Of a stretch of DNA of 64,000 nucleotides, positions 47,630 through 60,400 are shown piece by piece. The position numbers and the translations under genes were made by a program. The number at the start of each line of letters is the position of its first letter. Position 1 is the stretch's first letter. Under the pieces are notes generated by a model that was not told the origin of the DNA, made no database searches, and saw nothing but the letters and a program-made list of their open reading frames with translations. Source of the DNA: Hydractinia symbiolongicarpus (lineage: Eukaryota; Cnidaria; Hydrozoa; Anthoathecata; Hydractiniidae); contig NC_079875.1 in NCBI RefSeq assembly GCF_029227915.1, positions 8,179,001 through 8,243,000 on the forward strand, in the 5' to 3' direction.

Positions 47630-49685
47630 TATTCTAATAATAATAATAATCAAATGAGAATGATGAACTTGCTGTAGAGCATAATTGCAAATAGTGTACA
47701 TCTAGTTGGTTTACACGGAAATTATTACTCCCTTGAAATCACTCTTTTATGAATGGGGCAGTACTTTTTTTCCCAGTAAAAACTAACTCCTTTGAATGGG
47801 GGACATTCCATTGCAAATTCAAATGTGCGATCTTCTTTTCTTCATAATTTTTGTTTATATTTTTTATACTTTGTTTTATCGATTCTCTGATCTTAAGCAG
47901 TTCTTTTTCTACATTTTCCTAGAGTGTCAAGCTCCAGTTTTACTTTGTTTGGTACGATTTTTAAACTTAATTGTTTATTTTATCTACAACAAAGTACTTG
48001 ATTTACTTGATCCGATAAGTTCTTAAGCTCAAGGTCAAAAGATGGTAATTTTATTATTTAAAGATCTGATAACCTATTATTTATTTCATTTATGAATTTT
48101 TAAGCTCAAGCAGTTCATGTTTTCCAAATTTTATAAAATTTCAAGCTTTGAAAATTTTTTTCTCTTATGATTTTGTTTGGAAACTCAAAACCAATTGTAC
48201 TTTTTTATTTTGTTAAGGTTGTAGTTATCGTGAGAAAATAGATTATCAAATGATCTTGAAATGATTATCCTAAAGTCAAGCTCAGCTGCATATATGTGGT
48301 TGGCTATTTATGAGAAATAATTAAAATCATTTTATTCTGAAAGCTTTTCGTATTGACATTTCTTTTAAAAGCTTTTTCTTTTTATAAAAGCTTGTATATA
48401 TATAAATGTTATTGGTCCCACTGAAAAAGAGAAGCCAGACCCACCCCACTGGATTTTAACTCTTTCGGTAGTCCCCTGTAAGTTCTCTTAATAAACTCTT
48501 TTTTAAAAAAACAGCATAATAATGGTCAAGATAGGGGAGTAAAAATTTTCTGCGGGTGGTAATAATTTTCTGGTAAATAGAAACTCCAGGGAAAAGATTT
48601 GACCACGTTATGGCACGAAAAAGAGGCAAAATTTCCCTTACCATTAAAAAATCAGCACTTATCTGTTTTAAACGTACTTGCTCAGTAAAGGCTGACTGTG
48701 AATGTGCGGAAGATTCCACTCTTGTTAGCCAAGTATGGTTCTTGCAAAAAGTGAAGAAAGAGAAATTGTTTTTCGATAAGTAAAATGCTGCCATTTTGTT
48801 TCTTTCATGACTTACTATAGGTATGACTAATGAATTTTATATCTTTTAATAATGTGCAGTCAAAGTTTGAAGATCTTAACTTATGTATTTTTGAAGATAT
48901 TATGTTTTAAAATACGGACATTTTTTGACAAATTTACTCTGGCAATTTGGATAATCGAGGCAATTAAAGTTTTTTAAAAATCTCAAGCTGAGAAGATGTG
49001 TAATCAAATTTTATAAAAATGATAACCTCTATTAGTCTAGATAGATAGCCTTTTTCTAGGACCATCACCTTAAATGGGATGTCTGCTCTTTCATTGTTGA
49101 TAGAGTAATGGTTTAGACACATGTTTGGTATATTCATTAGTTCTAAAAAGTTCTGGTTTGCTTTAAAAATTACTTATTGGAGATAAAAACAAATTAAATA
49201 CTCCATAAGAAAATATAAAATTTAATTTTTTACCAGGTAGCTTTAAATCTACATTTTTGTTTTTCAGTAACGTCCGTCTTTTTTGGTGTGAAGAGTAATG
49301 AAAAAAGTAAAATGTCTTGATTAAAAATTATTAAAAGTGTTTCGTGAAATCGTGAAAGTTGTAAAGAAAAAGAATGCAAAAATATGCAAACTTGAGTCCG
49401 CAGATGGATGATCAGTTTTATGATAAACTAGTTATCACACTTTTCTCGAAAAAATATCTTTTTTTCGAGGTTTTTTTCAATTTTTAGTTCTAATAAAATA
49501 AAAGCCCAAAAACATATTTCAGATATTTTTCTAGACGCTGTGCCATAACAACAACGTATTAAAATGGTTCGTAAGTCGTACATAATATCACATTATTAAT
49601 TATTGGAAGATAAACAATCCAAGAAAATTCTAATTTTCATTATCGTTCGTTCAATAAACTTAATAAACATTTAATTGTGGTGTCA
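47630..49685. other. Intergenic stretch, one weak exon candidate
   Basis: An AAT repeat (47634-47650) follows the Helitron. Apart from the candidate exon at 48642-48794 there is only AT-rich sequence. Confidence 0.4.
48642..48794 (-). CDS. Candidate first coding exon of an unknown gene
   Basis: ATG in a good context (aacaaaATGG) opens 51 codons, MAAFYLSKNNFSFFTF through LKQISADFLM, ending phase 0 at a consensus GTAAGG donor. The basic, hydroxylated N-terminus could be a mitochondrial presequence. The nearest good acceptor downstream (cttctctttttcag, near 48433) would add only three codons before a stop, so the model is not closed. Unrecognised family. Confidence 0.25.
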
Positions 49686-49689
49686 TTAG

Positions 49690-50221
49690 TAATTTGTTTT
49701 GTTTATTCTCACAATATCAATATATGGTTCATGCAGCAATAACTTAACACAACAATCACTGGTACTACGAGATGCAAGTTGTAATGCTATTTCATTCTGA
49801 TTGTTTCGTATGTTGACATCAATGTTCATGCAAAAATAACTTAACACAACAATCATTATCTCCACGAGATGCAAGTTGTAATTTTGTTTCATTTTGATAT
49901 TTTTGTACCTTCACATGAACATGTGGAACATACATCATTAACTTAACTCAATAAATATTATTGCCACAACATGCAAGTTGTAATGGTGTTTTCATTCTGA
50001 TAGTTGCGTATATTAACATCAATATATGGTTCAAATAGCAATAATTTAACACAAAAATCATTATTACCATGGATTGCAAGATGCAGTGCTGTTTTATTCT
50101 GATAATCTCCTATCTTCATACTAATACGTGGTTTAGACAACCGTAACCTAACACAACAAACATTAGCACCACGAGATGCAAGATGCAATGTTGTTTCATT
50201 TTGACAGTTTTGTATCTTCAC
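49690..50221 (-). repeat. Ankyrin-coding tandem repeat, ~105-bp units
   Basis: About five units with the recurring DNA core caacttgcatctcgt or ttgcatcttgcatctcgt, followed by a tgttgtgttaagtta block, encode diverged ankyrin repeats. Frames shift between units. High similarity among units suggests recent unequal crossing-over or conversion. Confidence 0.7.
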
Positions 50222-51273
50222 ATGGTGTCGGAATGGTGTCGAATTAAATTTGTTTGTACATTATTAATCTTTTTTCCCATCATGATTAATTATAACTTGT
50301 AATGCATTCTTATAATCCCAACAAGGGCTGTAGTGATATGCATTCATTTGATTTTTATCCACATCATCCACATCACCACCAGCGTCAATCAAGCATTTTA
50401 ATATTGATGGTTTATTGTAATGTGCAGCTTCAATTAACAGTGCTTTTTTAAACAAATTTCTCATTCTAACATAATTTGGATTGTTGATAAGAATTGATTT
50501 TAGTTGCTCGCTGTCACTATCTTTAATGACTTTTACAATTTCTAAAATCAAAAGTTATGTTGTATTTTTTTAAAACTGTTATTAAACGCTTAACATAATA
50601 ACAAATTATCCAGTAACTCATTTCCAAAAGAGTCGTTGTAATGCGTAATGAAAAGTAAAAAGCTAGAATCATGACTTTGATGTCGTACGCGCCTCTGTAT
50701 GTTGCCTGTTTTTAACGCAAAATGGTACCCATAGCAGCAATGGCAATTTTTAAATTAAAGTGCACCTTGTGATCCGTTCCTTTGATGAGTTCAACATGAA
50801 GTTCTAACAATGCCTGGTTGTCGATGTAATGTTTGTGTTGATGGCTACTTTGAAGAAGGTTTGTGGGTTTTCTTTGACAGTTTTGTCACAGCTTTGTATC
50901 AGTTTTAATATTTGTTTCAATATATATTTTTATATGTTTTTACAGGGTAGAATAATTGTATCGACACGTTTTCTAGCCATATATGAGTATTAAACAAAGT
51001 AATTTCAAGATTTTGGATGCAAACGTAAATTTTGAGGATGGAGCATACTATGGTCTGATAGCTAACTGGCTACCTATCCTGAATTGTTGCTATTCTTTTA
51101 AAGGACTTTTTTCAGTTTGGTATAAGTAACTTTCTTCCTAGGCATTGTTAAGTGTTTTTTATCAGCACTATTATCTCTTTTTTGTTATCTTCAGCAATTT
51201 TAATTTTACTAAGTTGCAACTATGTGCTAGCTACATATCCTACCTGTAGCTAAAAAGTAAACGTTGCCAAATA

Positions 51274-51692
51274 TCTCTTTAATAATAGCTGTATTTTGTT
51301 AGAAATGGTTGCGCACAGTTTTTTTCGGAGAATCCCGGCAAAACCCCGCAGAATCCCAGTTATACAGATAAAGAAATATGAAACAATCTGAGCTATGGCC
51401 ATTTTGAAAGCTGTGGCTTTGACGTTGGTAAGTCTGTTTTATTTTTTTTTTATGTTTTCACATGTTAAAATTAAAATATCATCCCTTTTTCTAGCCATAT
51501 ATAAATCATAAACGAACCAATTTCAAGATTTTGGCTAGCTACAAACATAGATTCCATGACAGCATCATATTCTTATTCTTTTAAAGTTTGATATATTATT
51601 ATTTATTTTTATGTTGGGGTTGTAACTCTTTAGCTTTTTAGCTACCTCTGGTTGGTTTAACACAGCGTTGGGACGCCGGGTCCCCCAGCTAG
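51274..51692 (+). mobile_element. Helitron-like element, second subfamily
   Basis: Starts A/TCTCTTTAATAATAGCTGTA and ends with a strong hairpin (gggacgccgggtccc), CCAG, CTAG and then T. 419 bases with A and T outside. The 5' 45 bases resemble those at 59489, including gaaatggttgcgcaca. Confidence 0.75.
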
Positions 51693-51959
51693 TTTAAATT
51701 ATATTAGTGAACCATTGCATTGAAGCTATAAATTTAGTTGCTTTTCACGCGTAAGTAACTAGAAAACACCAGACATAAAAAAGTGACTAATTTTTAAATT
51801 TGCAATGTACCATTTTTAGGACCAAAAATCTGGAAACGGATGGGAATAAATGACATCACTTTTATCGTGGGTAAAACCAATTTGACTAGGCCTTCCTTCA
51901 CCTAGGGCCTTGTCGAGACATTACCGACATCATGAAATTTTCCTTTGTCAAATGCTTGT

Positions 51960-51999
51960 TTTCCTAATCAAGTGGATATTTTCACGTCCCATTAACTAG
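51960..51999 (+). mobile_element. Helitron-like 3' terminus joined to another 5' end
   Basis: aagtggatattttcacgtcccattaa is followed by CTAG (51996-51999). The next bases, TCTCTTATAATTAACACGG, look like the 5' start of a further element. The start of the element ending here was not identified. Confidence 0.6.
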
Positions 52000-54900
52000 T
52001 CTCTTATAATTAACACGGTAATTATGTGTATGTGTAACATTTTTTAGCTGAGTATTAATTCTGCAGGTATGACCTGCATGCAATTTCTGTCTTTCTCAGT
52101 TAATTAGACCAGCTATAATATAATCAAGGTATATCCGAGTGTTGATTGCTGAAATGTGTAGAATAAAACCTTATTAAGGACCCTTTTTACAAAGAAACTC
52201 AGAGTTTTCAATGAACGATATACTGATAAAAAAATCGTCATTTTTAACCCTTAAAAGGAACACGAGAAAAAAAAATGACATCGACACAAAAACGATACAT
52301 AACGTAGAGATCACACGCACAGACAGATTGACGACGGCTATTATTACTAAGATGTTATGGCCATCCTTAAAGAAAGGGTAGTCTTGAGAGGACGTTAACA
52401 TTTTATGACCACCGGATAAGATTAACATCAAAGAAAAGGTAAATAAATTTTATTAATATGTAACGTATTGATTGCACAAAAATACTGCAACAGCTATCCT
52501 TGTAAGTAAAACATTAATACTTCAATTGGTAAAATGAATTTACTATGAAAAAACATACTTTCAAAAGTAGAAGATTGCTTAACCAGCGGTGCTCTCTTCG
52601 ACCTTACATCTCTAAAGAAAATAGACATGCAAGACATGCATTTTGTGTTAATATTACGATGAATAACAATGCTAAAATTTTGTTAAATAATGTTATATCC
52701 TTTAGGATTAGGGTCATGAGTTCGTTAGACATACATTAAGATATGTGATTAGCTAAAACATTACCTTTATGCTTACAGTTTAGCATATTCTGCCTCGGGA
52801 GACAAGTGTTTCAAATAAAAGAAATATCAACCTGTTTCGCTGTACATACAAATCAAAATCTGCGTTTTCAAATAAGCATCTGTGTTCCATGAAAAAAATA
52901 TATAAATGTATAAGGAGATGTAAGATCAAAAAAATAATTATATTTACATATATAATCAAAACTTACCTTTCAAACTTTCAACTAAGGACGTTAAATAATT
53001 TGCTAATTGCGAGTGGTTGGAAAGTGCATCAGTTTTATCAACTCGGAAAGTAAAAAAAGAACAATTAATCAGATCCACATCATCAGTACTAATATCATCA
53101 ACTAAAATCTTCATCTCATCCAATGGATTTGCTTAGAACTCCCCATCGGCCACTTGTCGAAGATGCAAATAAAAATTTGGGATGGTTGAAGAAAAAGAAG
53201 TTAGATAGTGAACTTTCCTTTTAATTTCCAACTTTTCCGAAACTAAATCAAATGAAGATTTTGAATTAAATACTCTTTCATTTTAGTATTGTCGACTAAA
53301 CCAGTGGAAATTATTTTAGTTTTGAAGTCTTCTGAGTTTTCGTCAAATCTTCGTAACAAACTTTCACTTTCTTTGTTTAACATTTTCAGATACTCTTCCA
53401 TTTTTTTTAACTCTTCTGACTTCCAATTCACGAACAAATATTTCTCTGCTACTCTGAAGATCCTTCAAAGCTTTATCACATTTTATTGTTAAGTTCTCCA
53501 TTAAAACTTTCGTTTCTTCAAGCGAAGTGAGAAAGGATTGGAACCATCTCTTTCCTTCCTCTCCAAATTCAGCAATACTTTTTCTTTCGCGCTCTTTGTG
53601 ATATCTGTGTGTGCAATACACACACAAACGCATTGTGAGAATCTACACAGAAATATTTTGCCAACAACTTATATTTCTTACACAATGGTTGGATTTCTTG
53701 CAATTCTTCATTGAAAATGACATTGATATATGACTTGTTGGCACAAGAATGTGTGATTTGACATTTGTCGCAAATCTTTGCATTGCAGGTTGTACAGGAG
53801 TAGCCGATATTCCGTTCATCATGATTTGGCGACTGACATAAGTATTTCTCTTGCTCCATATTTAATTTATGAAAAAACAACAACAATATGATAAAAAGAC
53901 GTCTTTAATCTTTACAATCAGGAAAAAATCTGAAATAAAAAAATGTTTTACTTTTTATCTGGTGTTTGTTTAATGACACAATATTTCTTAATTTCGACCT
54001 AAATAATAGCTGTTTGTGAAAGCTAACAAATTTTTTTTTTATACGCCGCTATTTAAAAGGTCAAGGACACAGACTTTCAAAATTTTCACAATACGCGTTA
54101 TTTACTTGCTCCGTTATTTTCGTGTAATGTAAGGTATAAGAAATTGACTTACACTGCACTCAACATCTCAGCCACAGCATAATTAGTCACTAACGATGAT
54201 GTTGTCTGGTGTCGATTTAGTCTTGAATTCCAAAAACATCTTAAGGATACGGTAACCCCCTGAGACACATACTCAGTATAATTAAAATATCCCCTCTGCT
54301 CGCTATATTAACCCTAGCAAATATATATATTCTGAAAGCCAAATAAGTTATCTCTAGAATGATGATAAAATATTTTCATAAAAAAAATCCAAAAAAAAAT
54401 CACCTCATAAGGTATGTGTAACTCTTAAAAAGAACAAAAGAAATAACTCCTTATATAGGCTTTAGTGAAGAAAATAAAAAACCGAGAACAGCATAGTGTC
54501 CTAGTTATTTGTTCCTTCTTTGATAATGTCATTTTCTTTCTCACAAAATAAGTAAAACATCTCCTTAAAATCGCACTTTAAATGTGCAACTAGCACTTTA
54601 AATGTAACCCGTGGAATTTTTGTAGGAACTCCTATATTTATTTACTAAGTTGCAAAACTATTGTTCCAACTAGTAAATTGCAACTCGCATCCCGTGTTGT
54701 TTTGAAAAATAACTCAAAACTGGCAACTTGCAACTCGTTACTCGTAAGTGCTTGTTATTATAATTAAAATACACTGTATTAAAACAAATATATTTTCCAA
54801 AAAACATACTGCATGCATACAAGAACGCTTTTATTAATATCTCGTAATTGCTTGTTATATTAAAAATATACTGTAAAAAATAATTTGTGAATAATGGAGG

Positions 54901-56040
54901 GCGTTTCTTATAATTACACATGGTTTCTCTTCATCGTCGAGCTCTTCACCACTAAAATTTCAAATACACTTTTTTACTTTTGCTAGCTACACATCGCTAA
55001 ATTTCACAATTCCCAAGACAGGTTTTCTTTTATAACTGATATATGTAATACCACGCTTGCTTAAGCCTCAACAGTTGAGATTAACACTAACCCGAATTAA
55101 CTGTCCATTATATTTCTTGCTCTTTGAATATATTGTGGTATTTTCAGATGGTACGAACATATTTCCGTGTACGCCACGAAACTAACCTATTTGCATAGCA
55201 ATAGATTAAACCTACAGAGTTATTTTTCTTGACCAGTATCTCAATAACTAGAAATACTAATCAGAACGCATATTGTGTAAAAAACGGCATTGTCTTTTTG
55301 TTACAAATCCGTGTCAATAGATTTGTTCTTCACCGCTTGACAGGGTCATAGCACATCTTTGAATACAATCATGGGACAATACATGCGCCTCATAAATTTT
55401 TGTGTATTCTTTGCCATGACGCCAGATACATGGTCTGTAAAATAAAAGGTTTTGCTTCTTAAAAAACAAAGGTGCTTGTCTGCATTAGATACACATTAGA
55501 AGCAACGGAGTGCATAAAAACATTCAACGATAAAGAGTTACTTTCAACTAAACACAATTAGGCGCTTAACAAGAAATGATGTTTTAAAATGTTTATTTTT
55601 ATAATGATATAAACACTTGCGGAATATTAATGAGAGGGTTTTGTTTGCTTTGAGGAAACGTTTTGGTCAGTCCTAAAAAAATCTAAATGTATATTACTAA
55701 CAGATTTTGCTATAATGATAGTTATACAAAATATTCTTCGTTGATTTCTGCGACATACCTTGCTAATCCCAATAATAGCCGTGGATGTCACTGATGTACG
55801 ATTACAAGTAAAACTTTGTACGATGATTGAACTAATTATGAAAACTAGACATTGTAAATAAAAAGGTATTCGGGAGAATTTTTTGTTTTAACAGGGCTTT
55901 AGAGTGCGATAATAAAAATGCGAGGAATGGTTCTAAAAGTTCTAATTAATCATGATGTAATCAAAATTAACAATTAATATACGAACACCAGTGTTAAAAT
56001 GATGCTGTCATATTCACATATTGATGTTAATGTAAGAAAT

Positions 56041-56219
56041 ATTCTTTAAAAGAACTGCTACCACCATCAAACTAAAATTACCAGAACGCCAAATAAAATG
56101 AGATTTGTCTTTAATTATTCTATCGTCCAATATTTGATCTTATTCAGGGCGTTATATTCTTTAAAAGAACTGCTGATAATGTCACCACCATCAAACTAAT
56201 TTTACCAGAACCGCCAATT
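56041..56219. repeat. Direct duplication, ~55-bp units 115 bases apart
   Basis: Both copies read attctttaaaagaactgct, then accaccatcaaact and ttaccagaac; the second copy has a small insertion. Confidence 0.75.
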
Positions 56220-56537
56220 GATCCTATTCAAGCCATATTTTTTAGGAAGGGGACTTTGAACAGCCGTTGGGTAGACCTTTGTCCTCCCAAGAAATTGCAT
56301 AAAGAACAGAATTTAGCACAAATGTTTATTCACACATTGGAGGAAAATTGGGATAGAAGAAATTGGAATAATGTCATTCTTTACAGCGACCGAGTCAAGT
56401 CTCAAATGTTTTATACAGCCATAAAGCGAACAAGTAATTAGCGGACACTACAATTAGCGGACACAATTTTCTACGCAAAATAAGCATTTTGATTTTTTTC
56501 ATCTTTAACTTTAACGAAAATATTCTAGGAAGAAAAT

Positions 56538-56700
56538 ACAGTTGAACTCATGTAATTCGACAAATCATGTAAATCGAACAAATTCTTAGGTCCTCTCAGA
56601 ATTCACTATGAAACCCTTACAACAAAACTCCTTTAATTCGACCCCCCATAATACGACAAATCATTTAAATCAACCAGATTCTTCGGTCCCCTGGTCGTGT
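56538..56700. repeat. Pogo/Tigger-like aattcgac repeat
   Basis: cagttgaactcatgtaattcgac followed by repeated aattcgac / aaatcgaac motifs resembles termini of pogo-type elements. Related sequence recurs at 57250-57300 and 60111-60140. No complete element with paired ends was found. Confidence 0.4.
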
Positions 56701-57456
56701 TTTTCATCAGGTAATTCCACTTTAGAAATTTTCTAAAACTGAATCATGAAATTCAAATGTTTGTTTACGTTTCAAATCAAATGGATGGTTACGAGGTTGG
56801 AAAGAGAGATAGTGGCACTTCCCTTATTAAAAGATGTGATTTAAAATGTTCGGCCCTCAACTTCCAAAGTGTTAAAAAATAGCGGATCGAGTTAATAGGT
56901 TGATAGATCGAAACGAATCGAGGATCGAACTCGATAAGTTAGTTTCGTAGCACTTGGGAAAGTTCTGAATAGATTAGCATTATTTACAACTGATTTGCAG
57001 CTAGATCCCTTGCTTGTGAAAGTTTCAGAGGAATTCAAGCGAAGAAGATTAGCCGGTTTTGACACAATCTTCCATTACCGAATTTTTCCAAAATAAATAA
57101 TTGTATGAAAAGTTCATTATTGTTGAGAAGATAGAAGTAGTGATTCTTACAAAACTAAAACAAAAAACTTGTACCCTTTCTTATATCTAATGCACAATCT
57201 TACGCTGCGCAAAGCATCCATATTTTATTTTTCTCAGAATTTGACCGAAAAAAAGGTTGAAATCCTATAATTCGACAACTCATGTAATTCGTCCAAATCG
57301 TGAGACCCATTGATTACATATACTAATTATACAATTAGAATATGTAATCGCACGTTTACGAGTGCAATTAGGAAATAATCGAAAGAGTAATTTTTTTGCT
57401 TTTAATTTTCCAAGTCTGTTAGGACGAGGATGAATTTAATTTTCCATTGTCCATCT

Positions 57457-57492
57457 GCCTAAGTGGATTTTTCCACCGGCCTTATCGACTAG
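57457..57492 (+). mobile_element. Helitron-like 3' terminus
   Basis: cctaagtggatttttccaccggccttatcga followed by CTAG and T: nearly the same tail as the copy ending at 47629. The 5' end was not identified. Confidence 0.65.
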
Positions 57493-58801
57493 TTAAGAAA
57501 TAATTTCACTCCGCAGAATGCAATTACGACATAACTTGAACTGTGAAAGAAGCGCCAAACAGGAAAAAATAGGTCATCGTGTGCTTATAGAATAGATGAC
57601 ATAATCTGTTTTTAATTTCAAAATAGCAGCAATCTGTGGCATTATAATTGATAATAAACAAATAAACGTAAGAGCAGTTTATTTACTTTGAAACAAGATC
57701 CTTTTTAGACTTTGTTCGGGTTATTTCACATGTGAAAACCTACAAACACCATGCTGGGAAAAATTAGGTGAAAAAGGCAGATAGAGCGTTTGATATTTTC
57801 AAAAAATAATTCCCTTTTTCCTGATTTTATCTTGGCAGCTACTGCACTAAGAACCAAAAATTGTGGCCAAATTTAAAGTTACTAATTTTAGTGACCTTTC
57901 TTTGCCCAACCACGTTAATTTTTCCATCGCATGCTCAGTCTCCACTTTAAATTAGCGGAAATAAATATGAAAATCCATAATATGAATTTTTCCTCTTTGC
58001 TGCATGTCACTTACAAGCACAAAGGAAACAAAACAACCGCAAATTTTCGCATTACACATGGTTTCCCGGCTAAAAATTATTTACTCCGTTATAAACAAAT
58101 TATTTGGATTTAAAGGGAGTTAGGATAGTACAAAACACATAAAAAGGGGTGTTTGATAGAACAGGAATCGGACGGGGGGTCGTGGGTAAACGCATGGGAG
58201 GGTCGTCAGTAAGATGTTATCGGCTTTTTTAAATAAAAGTGAACTAGACATTTTTGAATTGATTTTAAAAATACATTTTTACTGCGTTACAGGACGTCTG
58301 TTCTTAACTTTAAGCACGACCTGCGGTTAGGTTGTTCTATGCTACAAAGTCACGGTAGATATGATGGACTTTAAACTCTACCACGTTGTCACGACGATTA
58401 GATTTAAAACACAAAATAAAGCGATTTAGTAAAAAAGCCCGGTTTCTACTTGCTCAAGTCTTGCATACATATCAGCAATCAGTCTAATCCAACAAAAAGT
58501 GAATTTATATCAAAGCATTATTTACTTTGTTGCGTGTAAAGTCATTATCATTATTAGAAGAAGGAATTACAGAAAAAAAAATTCATAAGAATGTGACGAC
58601 TATGCAAAAATAAGTTGTTTTTATACCGCGTAAAATCCATGACGTGTCAATGTAAATTGATTAGATATAAGTTATTTTTCTAAGCTGTGCATCCAAGCCA
58701 CAGCAAAAGGTCACTCTAATGCGCTAGTGGAATAACTTCAGACGGGCCATTGAAGGTAAGCTTTTATTTCACGTTATTTCACGTCGTTCTTCTTTGTTTT
58801 T

Positions 58802-58857
58802 TGCGATTCCATATGAATAACTATATTTGTTAATATAGTTATTCATATGGAATCGCA
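58802..58857. repeat. Perfect 26-bp palindrome, 4-base loop
   Basis: Arms 58802-58827 and 58832-58857 are exact inverted repeats (core TGCGATTCCATATGAATAAC). The transcript would form a perfect hairpin. Confidence 0.95.
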
Positions 58858-59456
58858 TCTGCAAAAATCACAGAACTTTAATTTTCTTAAAGGGGCTACG
58901 AACCGGTTAAAATGCTCACATTCCGTTTATTCCGCGCACGTATTAAAAATCCGGCAAACGTGTTTCTGAAAAGTATACTACAAAGAAATATTTCAGCTGG
59001 AGAAGATAAAAAATATAGATATATCTATATGTTCGAGTCTGTAAATTACATGCATGCCGGAGAAATAGCCATTTTTGTTTTCCGCCGCAATCAGCTCGAC
59101 TTTCGTGTAAGTCACTAAAGTCGAAAACTAAATCTTTTTTGAATCACTTTTGAATATCATTTTTTATTAATTAATTAAGCACTCTTTATTAATTTAACAA
59201 AGAAAAGCAAAGTATTTATTTCATTTTTAATTGTAACCAACTCACAAAATCATTTCATGCAAAGTGTATAGCAGACTTTTTAAAAACTCTGCCATATTTT
59301 TGTTTTTTTCAAAAGCAAGCATAAAAGTAAAAGAATATTTGATATATTTTTCAATCCATTGTAAAATTTATCCATCCCTCCAAATTATTCTTTATAAAAA
59401 TAGCCGTCATCTGTCTGATACGGAAACATAAATTGTAATAAATAAAGGACGAATGA

Positions 59457-59535
59457 CCCTGTGGATTTTCCCACGGGTTAACGACTAGTTTCTATAATAA
59501 AAGCCGTATTTTGTTCGAAATAGTTGCGCACCTAT
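59457..59535 (+). mobile_element. Helitron-like junction: 3' end followed by a new 5' end
   Basis: gtggattttcccacggg, a short spacer and CTAG (59485-59488) close one element. TTTCTATAATAAAAGCCGTA follows at once and matches the 5' end at 51274. Its own 3' end was not found. Confidence 0.65.
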
Positions 59536-60110
59536 TTTGGGGGAAAATAGCGCAGAACCAAACCAATCAAACAACTCAACAAACCAATTTTAAGATTTTA
59601 GCTGGAAACGTAGATTTCGAGACATCATCCTGCGCATTCTTTCACGTGACAACGAAGGAAATATAGCTTAGTTTGTTTTATAGTAACCTAGCTAAGAATG
59701 AATTAGCATTATGTTGAGAGTATTCTTTTTCTTTTCCTTACCGTGCAAATTAAATTAACAACACGATGTTGAATTCTGGACCCGACGTCGCAATTTAACG
59801 TCGTTTCAACTGATGTGATATCAACGTTGATACAACGCCGGATAAAAGACGTTGTTTTGTTGATTCGTCCAACGTCTTATTGACGTTTACACAACCGTGC
59901 GCCCTATAAAGATTTTCCATTAACTTGTTTTCAGATACGTTTCTTTTACTGACTTGTTATGATAGGTTTTAGAGTAAGTTTGTTTGAATCATTGGTATAC
60001 GAAAATATCGTCCATCCTTATGTGGCAGGCACCATAAATTTTCGTTGACATTCTAAGTTTACTTGGGTGTTAATTTTTACATAGCTATTTATGGAGCCTT
60101 ATGTAAATAC

Positions 60111-60140
60111 AGTAGACTCTCCATAATTCGACTGTCCAGA
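60111..60140 (+). repeat. Pogo/Tigger-type terminal motif
   Basis: cagtagactctccataattcgact follows TA and resembles pogo/Tigger termini. No matching inverted end was seen nearby. Confidence 0.4.
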
Positions 60141-60400
60141 ACTCATACCTGTCCTTGACTCGAGCGACTCAGAAGAAATTACTCAATAAACTTTTAGAAA
60201 AAAAACTCTTTTTTTACAGGAACACTCTAAAGCTACAATGATTTTTTAATTCTCCGTTGGTGTTTAAGTTATAGAACAATGAAAATGAAATAATGTATTT
60301 TAAAGTTAAAGGTTAATAATGGCATTTTTGTATTTTCTTATTTTTCTTATATTTACATATATGTATATATATTCTCAATATTTTATTTAGATTGACAGCC

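Larger units (their letters stand above)
49686..53859 (-). pseudogene. Decayed B-box / coiled-coil / ankyrin-repeat gene
   Basis: Exon 1 (52967-53859) starts MEQEKYLCQSPNHDERN. It carries two B-box-like zinc clusters (SCTTCNAKICDKCQ; LAKYFCVDSHNAFVC then YCTHRYHKE) and a long charged coiled coil (WKSEELKKMEEYLKMLNKE), as in TRIM-type proteins without RING. It ends SLVESLK at a phase-1 GTAAGT donor. Exon 2 (from 50541, acceptor tttgattttag) fits that phase and encodes KALLIEAAHYNKPSILKCLI and then about five ankyrin units with ETTLHLASRG- and DVNIRN-type cores. The frame breaks at least three times in exon 1, has a stop in the exon-1 tail (about 53134), and breaks repeatedly between ankyrin units, so it is a pseudogene unless the assembly is faulty. 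B-box proteins with ankyrin tails would be intracellular adaptors. Confidence 0.72.
53860..57440. other. Intergenic stretch with small repeats
   Basis: No supported gene. Contains a short direct duplication (56041-56092 and 56156-56219: attctttaaaagaactgct ... accaccatcaaacta) and pogo-like aattcgac motifs from 56538. Confidence 0.4.
57493..60390. other. Intergenic, upstream of the P450
   Basis: No supported gene. Contains a perfect palindrome (58802-58857), a Helitron-like junction (59457-59535) and a pogo-like end (60111-60140). Confidence 0.4.

Noticed and set aside
47432-47701. Frames within the Helitron-like copies (also 46298-46516, 47048-47236, 63548-63778)
   Set aside because: Identical frames recur in each copy because the element repeats; they are not genes and encode no Rep or helicase.
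52174-52431. 85-residue minus-strand frame with a hydrophobic stretch
   Set aside because: No supporting context; the phenylalanine-rich tail reflects T runs.
56256-56441. Frame with NWDRRNWNNVILYSDRVK, at first taken for a Tc1 transposase fragment (KNWxxVIFSDE)
   Set aside because: The DE residues and flanking transposase sequence are absent; similarity too short to support.
58912-59118. 68-codon plus-strand frame after the palindrome
   Set aside because: No recognised motif, and no upstream or downstream splice support.
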